A DNA stretch of 64,000 nt from Pohlia nutans (taxonomy: Eukaryota; Streptophyta; Bryopsida; Bryales; Mniaceae). The position numbers were made by a program, and so were the translations under genes. Under the pieces are notes generated by a model, which searched no databases, was not told the DNA's origin, and saw only the letters and a program-made list of their open reading frames with translations. Below, one piece after another: positions 1-11,225 of the stretch. Within the stretch, counting starts at the first letter, position 1; every line of letters starts with the position of its first letter. Location: positions 16,149,811 through 16,213,810 of the forward strand of contig CM040085.1 in assembly GCA_022496805.1 (NCBI GenBank), in the 5' to 3' direction.

Positions 1-2255
1 AAAGAGTTACTAGTTACGAATTCAGAGTAATTAGTGGTGTGATTAGCCTGTCTGCCTGCAGCGGAGGATGGATATGATACAATCCATGGAGCAGAGGGGG
101 AATGGGCAGTGTAGTGAGGTGAAAATGTCTGCAGCCTGCCTGTTCCTATCCTGCAAGGGCATGTCAACGAGCTAATGGACAAGCCCCGGAAGTGACACTC
201 CGGTACTTAGCCTGCCCTGTCTTACCTACACTGCCAGCCCAGCCCAGCCCAGCCAGCAGCTCTGCCACTCTAAGCTCAGGCTGTCTTTTCATTCCACTTC
301 ATAAACCAAGCTGATCCACGAAATTAGCCAGGCAGCCTGCAATTTCCGCCCGGGCCTTCCCATCGCGCCCCCACCTAGCTTTCATATTCTTCCTCACTCT
401 TAATTTCTGCTCAACATACGGTATTGCTAGCTATCCATTCTCGTGCATTAGAAAACAATTCTTTATCTTAACAGATTCTGAATACCAAGTTCTACAGTGT
501 TTCGGTGGCATATATGCATGCTAGCTAGCTTCTTCCGAAGCAATATATTCATACTCTTGCTTATTTGAGGTCATCATGTAGCATCATAGCTACGGAATAG
601 ATAGATCAGATCGTGGTTGTATAATTTGATTTGTAAAAGTCTCTACGTACGTTGTAGGAGTTTAGAGGCTTGAAATGAATTTTTGATGAGCCTGGGCAAC
701 ATATATTTGTGTGAGCTCTTAACTTAGACTATTTTTGTGCTCTTTTAGTTAGTAAGTGACGACGTCTCGCAAGCTGGGCTCATCCACAAAGTAGGGCTCG
801 ATCAGGAATTAGCAGAGACCAGGTTGATGCTAAACTCACTTTCATGATTATTCAGGGCATAGTCGTCGACCTGGTGATGTGATTCAGTGACCTCGGATTA
901 GAGGTTCCGTCATAGAAATAGAATACTGATTGATATGTATGTGTGTGCACGACGTTGAAAGTTAGTGTATTACGAAGCTAGTCAGAGTAAATTGCATTAA
1001 AAAGGAAAAGCTTTGGGATTCTCCATCACCTCGTGCTCAGACATTCCCTAGACCTCCACGTTCATCTGGTTGTTATCAACATACAGAAAAGAAGTCTCTT
1101 GTTGGGTAGAAAGGTTTCCTGAGAGCGTTACGCGTTTCCAGCTCACCGCAGTATTTTACATCAACAATTGAATGTTGGAGATTGACGTGTACGTCAATTA
1201 ATGCCATCAGTTGATTGTTGAATGATCTCCCCTTGAGCAGACCAAGCTCTACAAAAACTCCAGAATCGTAGCAAGACGTAGTACTTGAGGCCGGCCTGTG
1301 TAGCTAGGAAGATGCTACTGCATGTTCCAAGTCTATATGTTTGAGGACTCGTCTAATATTGTCCCAAGCTAGCTAGCTTGTAAACTCCATAGCTTTTCTT
1401 TCTAGAGCCTCCGTTTGCAGTTCCTGAAGTCGTAGAGAGCGTCATTTTACTACTAGCTGTTTCTGGATTCCAAATCATTTTGCGTATGGACAGAGAAAGC
1501 TGGTGCGACCTTGGCTATCATGAGCACTAGAAAATTGTTTCCAGGGAAAGTTCATAGCATGCAATGTTTGAAACGTCGAGGAGTACTTGCGAGTTTTGTG
1601 GTTCGAATGGCTCTTGTCAGATGTAATCTGTGATAATGGACTGGTACAATTACAATACCTGCTTATCAGGGAGTTCTAACTTGATGCATGTTTTTCCTGC
1701 AGACCTTGACGTGCTTATATAATTTCGAATCTATGAATTTGCATTATAGCTTTGTTAGAGCCTGGGGGTTATATATAAAATCTGCTAACATTCAACATTA
1801 GATCTGGAGAGACAGCATTCCCTCCATTAAAGAAGCTTTAATTTGCTTCCCGGTATTTAAAAGTGACATTGTCTGTGCAGAGAAAACTCTAGTTGGGGAT
1901 CACGCAGAATGACTTGTGCACGATAGCAACCTCGGGATTTCAACCCATATGTAAGTTTCGACTGTAACCGAAGAATTTTCAATTTCTAGATATATATCAA
2001 GTCAAAGCAGAACACAAAGCTGTAATTAATTTCGTGTTCAAAGTGTTCCAACGTTACTTTTTATGCAATGCAAGTGAAGGCAGAGTAATCACGTAATGCA
2101 GCACATGTCATGGAGAGGGTTCCGTTCAGTTCACTTGTTAGAGTTTAATCTGTTGGGAAAAGTAGTTCTAGATAAATGTAATTATCTATCCTGGTTCCAT
2201 TTGCTGCATATATGCTGAAAGTGGTCTTGATCCTGGTGCAGTTGTAGTAACAGTA
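1..2255. other. upstream region of the bHLH gene, no gene seen
   Basis: I see no open frame with recognisable protein features on either strand. The stretch contains several short CTAGCTAG-type palindromes and ordinary AT-rich plant intergenic sequence. It presumably holds the promoter and 5' leader of the bHLH gene that starts at 2256, but no core promoter element can be assigned with confidence. Confidence 0.5.
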
Positions 2256-5200
2256 ATGGACTCCCTGGAGGCCACTCAAGTACTTCCACCAGGTTCAAGA
2301 ACGTTTTGGAATTCCAATGATCCAACAAGTCTACTCGACCCGTTTGACGAAGTTACACTAGTGCCGACCATGGCCGAAGCAGCTTGCAGCTCCACGTTCC
2401 TGTTCCCATCAACAAGCTCCACCTGCGACAGTGACGACTGTCAAGTGAGATTCAAGCCGGCTCTAGCCTCTCAACCCATGCTATTCGATGAATCCGAAGG
2501 AGCAGAATCAAGAGGTCTTACAGTTAACAAGGCTCAGGCTCCGGAAGTACCGTATCAGTCTTCGTCTTCTTCCCAGTTAAATTCATGGGTATCCACTCCA
2601 CCACAGTACCATCCAGGTCCTCAAGGGGTAAGTAAGATCCAAAAAACTGCACGAGCATTAGTAGTACTTACTCCTGCATGCCGACGACCTGTCTAATATG
2701 GACTCGTCCCCGTCCGTCTTCTTCATTCTGTGCTCGTAACACGCCCAGCCAATCCATGTACTACAGCCTAGCTACAACATGGTCAACAGGCTAGTTACAA
2801 CGACAGAGTGACCTTAAGTGTTCTCTAAAAAGTCCATTTAGAGGATGATCTGTGGTTCTAAATTGCTTGTTACCGTAATCTTGGCTTTGGTTGGTACGTT
2901 TGTCCGTTGCAATAGCAACAGCTCCAGCAGGAGGTGACTGAGCTAGAAGCACAAGGTAGAGGTACTAGATCACAAGTACTCCACATTCCATATCAGTCCT
3001 CGCTTGATTGCGGCACGCCAGGGTACTCACTCGGACGACGTAGTTCTCGTTGTCAATCTGCCCGGGCGGCTTTTAAAAAATTTAGCTCCCGGGGTCGCTT
3101 TGTGTACATACATCGATACGTCGACCCCGGCTTCTCAAACTGCCGTATGTCAATATGCAATGGCTCATCATCATTTACTGGTTTCGTGACTTTGATGAAC
3201 TTGTGATTTTAAACTGTTGTGTTTTGCTTGCAGGGGCAAGGAAGGGTCGGTGCTCAACTGGTCCCTGAATTTCTTGGTCCCCTGAACTCGTCCACTGGCC
3301 ATGGCTCACTGAATCGGAACAATACCACGAGTTTCCGTCGCCCTGACAGTAATAATTCAGGCCAGCTCAAGCAGGTGGTGAAAGCTTCATGGCAATCTGC
3401 CAATATGTTTGAATTTCAGAGGCGACACAAGGAGCCTCTGGGCTCACCCTGCAGCGTCATATCGGGCTTCACCAAGGTGGTGGATCAGACGGAGAGCTAC
3501 TGTAACATGGAGAGCTTTGGCCCATCCACATCTGCAGCTCATGAGCCTGCAACTACAGTGAAGCATCATCGTAATGGGAGTCATAATTCGCAGGAGAGTA
3601 ACTGTACTCCTGCAGGCGTCACAGTGTTGTTGAAGCCGTTGACAACCAAGAGGAAGAGGTCGAAGGTGCCGAAGCTCAGCAATGAAGTGGAGAGCCAACG
3701 CATGACACATATTGCGGTGGAAAGGAATCGTCGGAAGCAGATGAATGAGCATTTGGCTGCTCTCCGTGCTCTCATGCCTGGCTCATACGTCCAGAAGGTA
3801 AGATTCATATCACAGAATTAATTAATGCATAATTTTGAATGCCATTTCTAACTCTATGATTCACTTGGTTGGATTTATCAAAAGCCCTCGGTTGGTTGAT
3901 TGATTTGCAGGGGGATCAAGCATCCATAGTTGGTGGAGCCATTGAATTCGTGAAGGAGCTAGAGCATCTCCTGCACTGCCTGCAAGCACAGAAGCGGCGG
4001 CTAGCTTACAGTGAGCTTTCCAACGCCGGGACGCCCACCAGTCGACTCGCCATGCCAAATCCTGAACCACAATTATGCCAATTGCAGCCGCCTTTCTCTT
4101 TCCACAGCCCTCAGGTAATTAATCGATCAATAACGGCACTAGTAGTCCATCTGTTTCAACACTATCCAGCAGTATTCATTCGTGAAGCTCAGGTTAGTTG
4201 ACACCTTTCAGATGATAAGCATCAACTAATTTGGTCGTGTCGCTACTAAACATTTTTTGCAGTCATTTCAGCCATTTAATCATAAGTGGCTTATACGATG
4301 CAAATAAAAAATGGTTTGTAGCGACACGATTCTAATTTAGAAGCGGCTTTCAGAATCATACAATTCAAAAACTAAGGGTTGGTAGCGACACAATGCTAAT
4401 GATGCAGCTTGTCGTAAATTAGAAGATGCCAACTAAAACCCTTTCTAGTAGTAACAACAATATGACTGACATTTTGAATAGCATTGGGATACTGCGAGAA
4501 GAAACCATTTGTTGAAACAACATTACTAATGACTGTCATTGTAACGTGTTCGAATGATGTGCGTTAATATGTTTTTCTTAAAGTAAATAATGTCGTTCGA
4601 GGCACCTGCTCACACTTATGATAGCTAGCTAACTGCATAGATATATGATGTGGGAAAGGCAAATGCGGCCTTTTGATAATAACTAGAATTCAAGTGGGAA
4701 AGGCAAATGATGCGGCCTTTCTGAAGAGCCACGATTGGAGATGCTCTTAGGACTTGGAGTTCCCGACTCAAATTATTATGATTGATAACCATGGCTGAAT
4801 GTATTGAAACTGAGTTTCTTGCTGTAATTTGCAACTCATGGCTGTAACCATGGCTGGAACTATGCAGAGATTGGTGGATCAAAGCCCATTTCTGTTGCAG
4901 GGAGGTGGTGCACAAATGAGTGGCAGCTACGGAAGCAGCAACCAGATTCAGATGATAGCAGTAGCGGCCCCGGCATCGTCGTCGTCAACGTTGCAGCAGG
5001 GAGTGCAGAGCCATTTGAGGGGGCTGGACTACTCAGGCAGCAGTAGTGTGGTGGGGGAGGCGCGGTCGGACATGGCGTCCGTGGAGGTGAAGCTGGTCCC
5101 GGGGGCGGACGGCACGGCGCTGGTGAAGATCATGGCCCTGCGGCGCGCGGGACAGCTGCTGCGCACGGTGGTGGCGCTGGAGAGTCTGGCTCTCACCGTC

Positions 5201-5386
5201 CTGCACACCAACATCACCACCGTCGACCACACTGTGCTCTACTCTTTCCACGTTCAGATTAACGGTACCGGTACCGGGACCGGCTTTGCTCCGCTAAATT
5301 GCACTACTACTACTGGACTCAACGTCGACCACATCGCCTACACGCTCCACCAGACCTTTGACTCCCTCCATGCCCTGCAATTCTAA
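2256..5386 (+). CDS. SMF: SMF/FAMA-like bHLH transcription factor (group Ia), 4 exons
   Basis: Exons read 2256-2627, 3234-3797, 3911-4114 and 4901-5386, all phase 0, giving about 541 aa. The bHLH domain (about residues 280-335) has the basic-region H283/E287/R291 triad ([10 protein letters not shown]), the loop GSYVQK and helix 2 starting [18 protein letters not shown], split by intron 2 exactly as in the SPEECHLESS/MUTE/FAMA family. The last exon encodes the family's C-terminal ACT-like SMF domain (starting VEVKLVPG). Known members bind E-boxes as heterodimers with ICE/SCRM bHLHs and drive stomatal guard-cell fate. The product is closest in character to FAMA: it has an extended acidic/serine-rich N terminus and lacks an obvious SPCH-type MAPK target region. 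I see no LxCxE retinoblastoma-binding motif. The start follows an in-frame stop-rich leader. The stop TAA coincides with a MITE target duplication. Confidence 0.93.
2628..3233 (+). other. intron 1 of the bHLH gene
   Basis: A GTAAGT donor follows CAAGGG and the acceptor is TTGCAG before GGGCAAGG, 606 bp. No element or ORF inside is convincing. A 25-bp segment near 2932 bounded by AG and GT could act as a microexon, but it is not needed to keep the frame. Confidence 0.75.
4115..4900 (+). other. intron 3 of the bHLH gene with MITE remnants
   Basis: This 786-bp intron carries an approximately 125-bp inverted-repeat element (about 4222-4346) with the end motif CGTGTCGCTAC at both sides. It also has a second partial copy of that end near 4384. 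At about 4724-4750 there is a single truncated end of the same MITE family that lies after the stop codon at 5387-5747 (26 of 27 bases identical to that end). Confidence 0.6.
4222..4346. mobile_element. short MITE in bHLH intron 3 (CGTGTCGCTAC ends)
   Basis: The left end reads GGTCGTGTCGCTACTAAAC and the right end is its imperfect inverse complement. The arms converge on a T-rich/A-rich core. No clear target duplication was found, so the superfamily is unassigned. Confidence 0.5.
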
Positions 5387-5747
5387 GAGAATCTCCAATC
5401 GTGGCTCTTCAAATGGCCGAGTCATCTGCCCTTCGTATGTCCTTTTGACGCCGCTCAGAGTTGGTGTGGCTTTTGCCCCATTCATAGCACCAAGGCCGTG
5501 GTGATGTGGCTCTCGGTGACAGATGAAGAAACGGAAGACTAGTCAAAAATCATGAAAAAACCGGATTGGGAGATGAACAGGACGTTTGGCAAGCCTCACC
5601 AAAAGGTGGAAATTTGGAGAGCGAGGGCGTCCTTTGAGCATCGTGTACGTATTGTTGGTGGACAAGTGATTGTTGGGGCGTGCGATTCAGCAAGAGCTGC
5701 GCCATAACAGTTGAGGGCTCATTTGAAGAGTTCCGTTGGAGATGCTC
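5387..5747. mobile_element. PIF/Harbinger-type MITE directly after the bHLH stop codon
   Basis: This 361-bp non-autonomous element has terminal inverted repeats starting GAGAATCTCCAA at the left and GAGCATCTCCAA at the right (read inward). The similarity continues through CTCTTCAAATG. It is flanked by TAA at 5384-5386 and TAA at 5748-5750, the 3-bp duplication typical of PIF/Harbinger. There is no coding capacity. The left TAA is also the termination codon of the bHLH gene. Confidence 0.75.
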
Positions 5748-5780
5748 TAAACCCTCTAGGATTCATTGTATCCTTCTTTA

Positions 5781-6165
5781 GGTAATACAATAGTTGCCAC
5801 TCTAGCTAGGATTGCACCCTTGTTCTTGCAGGTAACACAATACTTGCCACCTTAGGATTGCAAGTTCTTGCAGGTAATTAATACAATGGTTGCCACCCCG
5901 GCCCGAGATTACACCTTAGTTCTTGCAAGTAACACAATTATAGTTGCCACCAAGCTCGGGACTATATCCACTTGCAAGTAATACAATAGTTGCCACCCAT
6001 AGCTAGAATTGCACATTTACTACTCTACGTAATATGACAGTTGCCACCCTGGGACCACGCCTTCTTTCCTGTAGGTAATTCAATAGTTGCCATCTTGGGA
6101 GGAATGCTGCAATAGTTGCCATCTTGTGAGGAATGCTGCAATAGTAGCCAGCTTGGGAGCTCCCC
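5781..6165. repeat. degenerate minisatellite, about nine units
   Basis: A unit of about 30-55 bp is repeated head to tail. It contains GTAATACAATAGTTGCCAC followed by a variable segment ending near TTCTTGCA. The last three units shrink to about 30-36 bp (CAATAGTTGCCATCTTG...). It lies just beyond the MITE that follows the bHLH gene. Confidence 0.8.
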
Positions 6166-7420
6166 TGGCCTGGCCATCAATTGATTGAATCACTATCTAA
6201 TTTGATCAGCCATTCTACATTCAACCCTCTTTATAATGACATTGATTCTAGAATTACAATCCTACAACGACACTATCATTAACGCTAGCACATTTGTAAC
6301 TACACATTCAAACTATGTCATAGTGAAAAAGTTGGGACCCAAGCTAAGGTGGTCAGATTAATCCACAGAATCATTCTAGGAATTCATTCAAAATGTAATC
6401 AGGCGTCGATCTCTGTAGGTAATGAATAAGTGTTACAAACTTCTTCTTTTTTGGTTCAATCACGAACCTGAAATTTGTGTTAATTTGAAGATTATCTGTG
6501 AAGTAGCGAAATTTAATAGCAGGTAATATAATAAAACAGCACACATATGCACTGCTCAGTCATGATTTTATTGGAAAGAGATCGAGGTCACTGCTAGCGC
6601 TCGGGTGGTCGACACAAATGAGTCCACTGAATCCACCTCTGCACTCGACTGGGATTCAGCTTTTCACGAGAAGATCGTAAGCAGTCCTCAACATAGAGTT
6701 ACAAAATGAGGCTGATCACAGCTCTTCAGAAATTTAAAAGCTTGTAAATCAGGCTCTTGTCAACTGAATGAGGAAATATTCAGCTAAAATAAATACATTC
6801 AAGGAGCGGGTGATGTAAACGAAATGCACAGCATGCAGAACGATAACATCCTTCGCACTCCCTTTCACTGCACAACGAGTACATCCTTGAGGGCTCCTGT
6901 ATCCGAAGTTGGAACGGTACGGTGGCGCAAGACAGAGAGATGAATCGATCGTAGCTAAGTTACTTGGGTATTCTTGCAGGTAACTTTCAATTCGTTTTGG
7001 ATGCCGGCCTGAATTTCAATTCGAGAAATATTCTGGCCAGTGTCCTTTGTACGAGGTAGGAAAACGATTTCCGCGCCCGGATTTTCCGAATTTTTTTGTT
7101 GAATTTCAGATCAACTTCTACATATAATTGCAATTTCTCCACTGATGACCAGAACGCGTTGTCGTACACATTCACCGGAATTGACGCATCCAATGAATTT
7201 CCAGTAAGTTTAAGGCATCAAGACACCAACAGGATGATGACATGCATCATGTGTTTTGCGCACATATTCTCGAATCGTATGCACACATATTCTCAAATCG
7301 TATGCACAAGCTAGCAGGGAGGTCGGTCAAGCTGTCCTGCGATGGCTTCTTTCCGAAAGCTTGAATGATCGATGGAGCAACGATCGAGGTCCGAATATAT
7401 TCAACTACATGCTGACATTA
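6166..7420. other. intergenic, no gene seen
   Basis: Short open frames exist here, but none has recognisable domain or codon signals. No inverted-repeat element was recognised. Confidence 0.5.
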
Positions 7421-7778
7421 GAGTTATCCTTAAAGTCACCTTGTGTTTGAATAAGATACCGTGAATTTTGCTTTAATGTACTCTTATTTGTTCACCTCAA
7501 ATAGTTAAAAAGTATGGAAAAGCTTGGTGGTCTATCATTATTAGGTGTGTAAGAGCTTGGTGATCTCTAAACTCAAGAGAATCTAGTTTAGCCGTCAAGA
7601 AAGACGGCTAAACTAGTTTTCCATGAGTTTGAAGACCATCAAGCTCTTACACACCTAACAATGAGAGACCACTAAGCTCTTCCCTACCTTTTAACTATTT
7701 GGGGTAAACAAATAAGAGTACATTAAAGCAAAATTCACGGTATCTTATTCAAACACAAGGTGACTTTAAGGATAACTC
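7421..7778. mobile_element. long foldback element, about 358 bp
   Basis: Almost the whole element is one imperfect palindrome. The left arm from GAGTTATCCTTAAAG is mirrored by the right arm ending CTTTAAGGATAACTC, with a small loop around the GCCGTC...GACGGC centre near 7593-7610. It is flanked by TA on both sides (or by ATT if the end is taken one base further out). The transcript would form a hairpin with arms of about 175 bp. The family is not certain; TA flanks would fit a Tc1/mariner (Stowaway-like) MITE. Confidence 0.75.
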
Positions 7779-7782
7779 TATT

Positions 7783-8472
7783 CATATCACAGGGGTCCCA
7801 AACATTTTTGTCGGGGTAAAAAAAGGATGGTTTGGCCTCATTTTTTACCTCATTTAGCACTGTATCCAAAAGTGTAGATTGGGAGTCGGGGGTCAAACTT
7901 TGACTCCTTTTTTGGAACCTTTACTGGGGTAAAACATGATTTACCGGGGTAAAACCATGGTGATTTTGATGGGCATGGGGGCCAAAAAAAAACTGCCCCG
8001 GGGTAAAAATCCCTCATTTTTATCCCCCACCCCAAGTTTGGTCCCGGGGTCAAACTGTGAGGGTTCCCTATGCATGAGGGAACTGGAGATTCAAAGTATA
8101 TCATACAATGCAGATGTTGATAGTTTTTAATTTGACCTACATAGATGGTGTTGTTCACAATTACTTGGATAACTTCAAGAGTCACGCACGTTGTCAGCAA
8201 TGTGAAGGCCAGGAGCGACATAGCGATAGATGCCTTCGTCTTTTGGCAAAATCTGGACAAAGAGTTGTAGAAATTGTCGACAGGAGCGACATAGTGATGG
8301 ATGCCTTCGCGGCGATTAGAGTGTATGCCAACATCAAGCAATTAAGTCACAGATGAAGGTGATCATCCGTTGTCAAAGACTCTCGCTAGCTAGCAAAAGA
8401 AGCAAGATGCATGTGAAAATAGTAAGCTAAGCAAGGAGTCCAAATAAGTGTGGAATGTGGCAATATTTATTA
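7783..8472. other. intergenic with GGGGTAAAA-rich segment
   Basis: The motif GGGGTAAAA recurs several times between about 7815 and 8010, on a background of G/C runs unlike the surrounding AT-rich DNA. It is probably an old element, possibly bounded by GGGGTCCC (7794) and GGTTCCC (about 8061). At 8200-8300 the phrase AGGAGCGACATAG(T/C)GATGGATGCCTTCG occurs twice about 70 bp apart. No gene is seen. Confidence 0.4.
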
Positions 8473-8645
8473 CTCTACAAGGAGAAGGCGTCTCTTTTTA
8501 CTCAGTAGGTGATTTAAACAGCGCCACTTCACACTCACTACCCACGCGCTCAAGACTTAGTGAGTGCGATTCGTCTCGTAGGACAAGTGTGTACAGTGAA
8601 CTCCTACACTATTTTGAGTGAGAAGCGACGCCTTTGCTAGTAGTG
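8473..8645. mobile_element. CACTA-like MITE, 173 bp
   Basis: The right end reads CACTACTAGCAAAGGCGTCGC inward and the left end reads CTCTACAAGGAGAAGGCGTC. Both are followed by ACTCA-type subterminal sequence. TTA flanks both ends (8470-8472 and 8646-8648), fitting the 3-bp duplication of CACTA elements. No coding capacity. Confidence 0.55.
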
Positions 8646-8648
8646 TTA

Positions 8649-10181
8649 CCCTTGCACGAAAGCCTTGACAGTGGAGAACTTGGTTGTGGAGTTGTAATAG
8701 GACGTAGAATACACCAGCCCCGTAGTATGCATTGTAGGACGACTGTTAAGGAAGGTAGATTGTATGACTTGCTTTGTTTTCTTTAATTGTTTTGTATGTT
8801 ATGTTGAGATCTCCCAAACCGTGCACCAACCGGCCGCGTTCTTGGTATTGTCGAAAAGCTCTTGACGAGAAGGGGTGCACTAAAGTCGTTTCATAACTTT
8901 TGAACAGGCTACGGTGTGAAAGTTATGGATTCTTAATTGAATTTTGTCACCACAAATTGAATTGAGTTATGGATCAATTATTCTAAAATTAAAATAAAAA
9001 AATAAAAAATCACGGGGAACACTTGGGCCAATGACATAGGGTCACACTGGTAGGTTTGGAATAAGTTGTTAGATTTACTAGAATGAACAATGAGAAATTT
9101 TAGTTGAAATTTTGAAAATGGGGAGGAATTTTAGTAGATTGTCAAAAATAATTTTAATGATATATTAATTATTTTAAAGATTTATAAGAAGTTTTGGCTA
9201 CTGCAGTTATCATTGTATGGGATGTCCTATTCTGTCCACAAACTGATGTGAAATTGGGCTTATCCCCTGAAGGATTGTGGGTTTTTCTTGTTCTTGAGCA
9301 TCAATTTCTCCTCTTTCTATTCATTTTCTTGTGAATTTCTTTTTTTCTCACAATAGTTAATACCAATGTGAACATTACAAAAAAATTAAAGAATTTTTTA
9401 TCAATTTAACAAATTTTCCTATGTCTTGAAAGATGGTCAAAAAAGGTCAAAAAAAATTGTCATTTCATCTTTTCACTTCAAACGCTATAAACTTGCAATG
9501 TATAATATCAAATTCTATGAAAAATTTACCATGCATTCTATTAGTAGTCTAAAGCAAGACCCTACGGTAAGCGATGCAAAAAAATCATTTACAAGGTTTA
9601 TTTTAATCCCTACCCAAACTGCCCATTCTCCCCAAAAAACACCTCTTCTCCATAACTTCCACTTATGCAGTTGGAATCAAAAAGAAATTAGATCCCCATT
9701 TTTGTATTGACATACCAAATGCACATAATGTTTTTCAAAAAATTAGAAAAAAAATTGACACCATAAGAACCTACATAAAGATTGAAATGTCCTAGGTAGG
9801 ACACATTCATTTGTCTTCTAGGAGTTACACAACTTCAAAATTTGTTCAATTTTTTTACTACTATAGGTAAAGGGCATGGTCCGCACATTTGTGCCAAATA
9901 TTCAACAAGCAATCCGTGAGTCAACCAAAGAGAACTTGATGGGTGGCTTTCGACATATTGAATCCGGATGTACTTGAACAAAACTGCCGCTTGGCATGGC
10001 CAAACTTGGCATCTATGGAACTCGTAGCAGCTTACAAAACCTCAATTTGATCAGTTGTACATGAGATATTTTTTGTGAGAGTTCGCCAAATTGGGCCCAT
10101 TGAACTTAGAATTTACCACAGTGGTCATGCCTTTGAGAACTAATGAGAAATGGAAATAGACTCTTTGGTCCACATAGGCAT
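8649..10181. other. intergenic with dispersed repeat
   Basis: No gene is seen. The part at about 8900-9050 (GTGTGAAAGTTATGGATT... AATTATTCTAAAATT... GAACACTTGGGCCA) recurs in diverged form at about 46310-46450 and 46480-46600. This indicates a dispersed transposon-derived repeat of unknown class. Confidence 0.5.
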
Positions 10182-10185
10182 TTAA

Positions 10186-11221
10186 CCCCTAAGGGGCGGT
10201 TTACACTATGGACCAAGAGCCATGACCATGGAATTCTAAAATCTGTGATTGGCCCAAAAAGAGCTCTTGGTCCCATTTGGCTTTACACTACCTTGAAAAA
10301 AGGAGAATGACCACTAACTTTGAGGTCCCCAAAAATGCTAAAATTTCCCAAATGGATAATGTTTTCATGGTCTCCTTGATTATAGTTGAGTCGAAGCAAA
10401 TGCCTCGACTCAACTATAATCTAGGAGACCATGGGGCTCAAAAATCATTGATTGGCTAGTGTTCAATTATTTAAAGAGAAAGGAGGAAAAAGGGGAGGAT
10501 AAAAGAGAGAATGATGAGCTTAAACTTGTCCCGGTCTAAATCCACTTTACACTACAAAGAGTGACCAAGTCATTTAAAATTGCATTTTTTATTTTTCATG
10601 GTCACGGCTCTTGACCAAGAGCCATGACCATGAAAATGATTTAATTTTCTTGGTCATGGCTCTTGGTCCATAGTGTAAACCGCCCCTAAAAGCCCGAGGG
10701 GTATTGGACAAAATACAGATGTGTTATAATATGTGCCTTCTATATGTTTAATGAAGTTTGGTTCAATAGACAAAATATAGGGCATCATCTCTACAAATTA
10801 TCCGTACGGTCAAACTTCCAAAAAGAACTTTATTTAATTTTTAATGAATTTCAAAAGCATTAACCTTTGAAATTTTGTATAAATTATAATTTCCACTTTT
10901 AGAGTTCAAAATTTAGCATGATTGGTTAAAGTTGGTTTATCTATTGTAAACTTCAAAAAAGCAAAAGAAATGATGGAGGGAACATCATTACTTTCCCCAA
11001 TGAACAAATTTTATAACACTAAGACAATGTTGAGGTGATCCATTTTGAAAAATTCTCCCGGGTGGAGTATAACTCGGATTGACATAATTCAAATTGCATT
11101 GGAAAGTAGATTTGACTAAGTATTTTAAAATATCTTTACCTCTTCAAAAACATATGTTTTTTCTAGGTAGCCCGTTAGATTCGGGCAACGACCAGAAAAT
11201 GGTCATTTGAGCGTTTAGGGA
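10186..11221. mobile_element. probable TTAA-flanked element interrupted by a Tourist-like MITE
   Basis: TTAA at 10182-10185 is followed by CCCCTAA, then the nested MITE, then AAGCCCGAGGGG. The far end reads GAGCGTTTAGGGA before TTAA at 11222-11225. Joining across the MITE restores an end that starts CCCCTAAAAGC, close to the other end read inward (TCCCTAAACGC). Just inside the right end lies the small hairpin CGACCAGAAAATGGTCATT. The pairing of the two ends is inferred. Confidence 0.5.
10193..10686. mobile_element. Tourist-like (PIF/Harbinger) MITE, 494 bp
   Basis: The termini start GGGGCGGTTTACACTATGG and are inverted over at least 35 bp, continuing through ACCAAGAGCCATGACCATG. The element is flanked by TAA (10190-10192 and 10687-10689), diagnostic of PIF/Harbinger. 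A second internal copy of the GGCTCTTG / CAAGAGCC motif occurs near 10605-10640. A separate near-perfect hairpin lies at 10367-10433 (arms around TTGATTATAGTTGAGTCGA). No transposase. Confidence 0.85.
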
Positions 11222-11225
11222 TTAA

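Noticed and set aside
2930..2960. A 25-nt microexon in bHLH intron 1 (AG-bounded, GTAGAG after)
   Set aside because: Including it would break the phase-0 junction between exons 1 and 2, and no family feature requires it.
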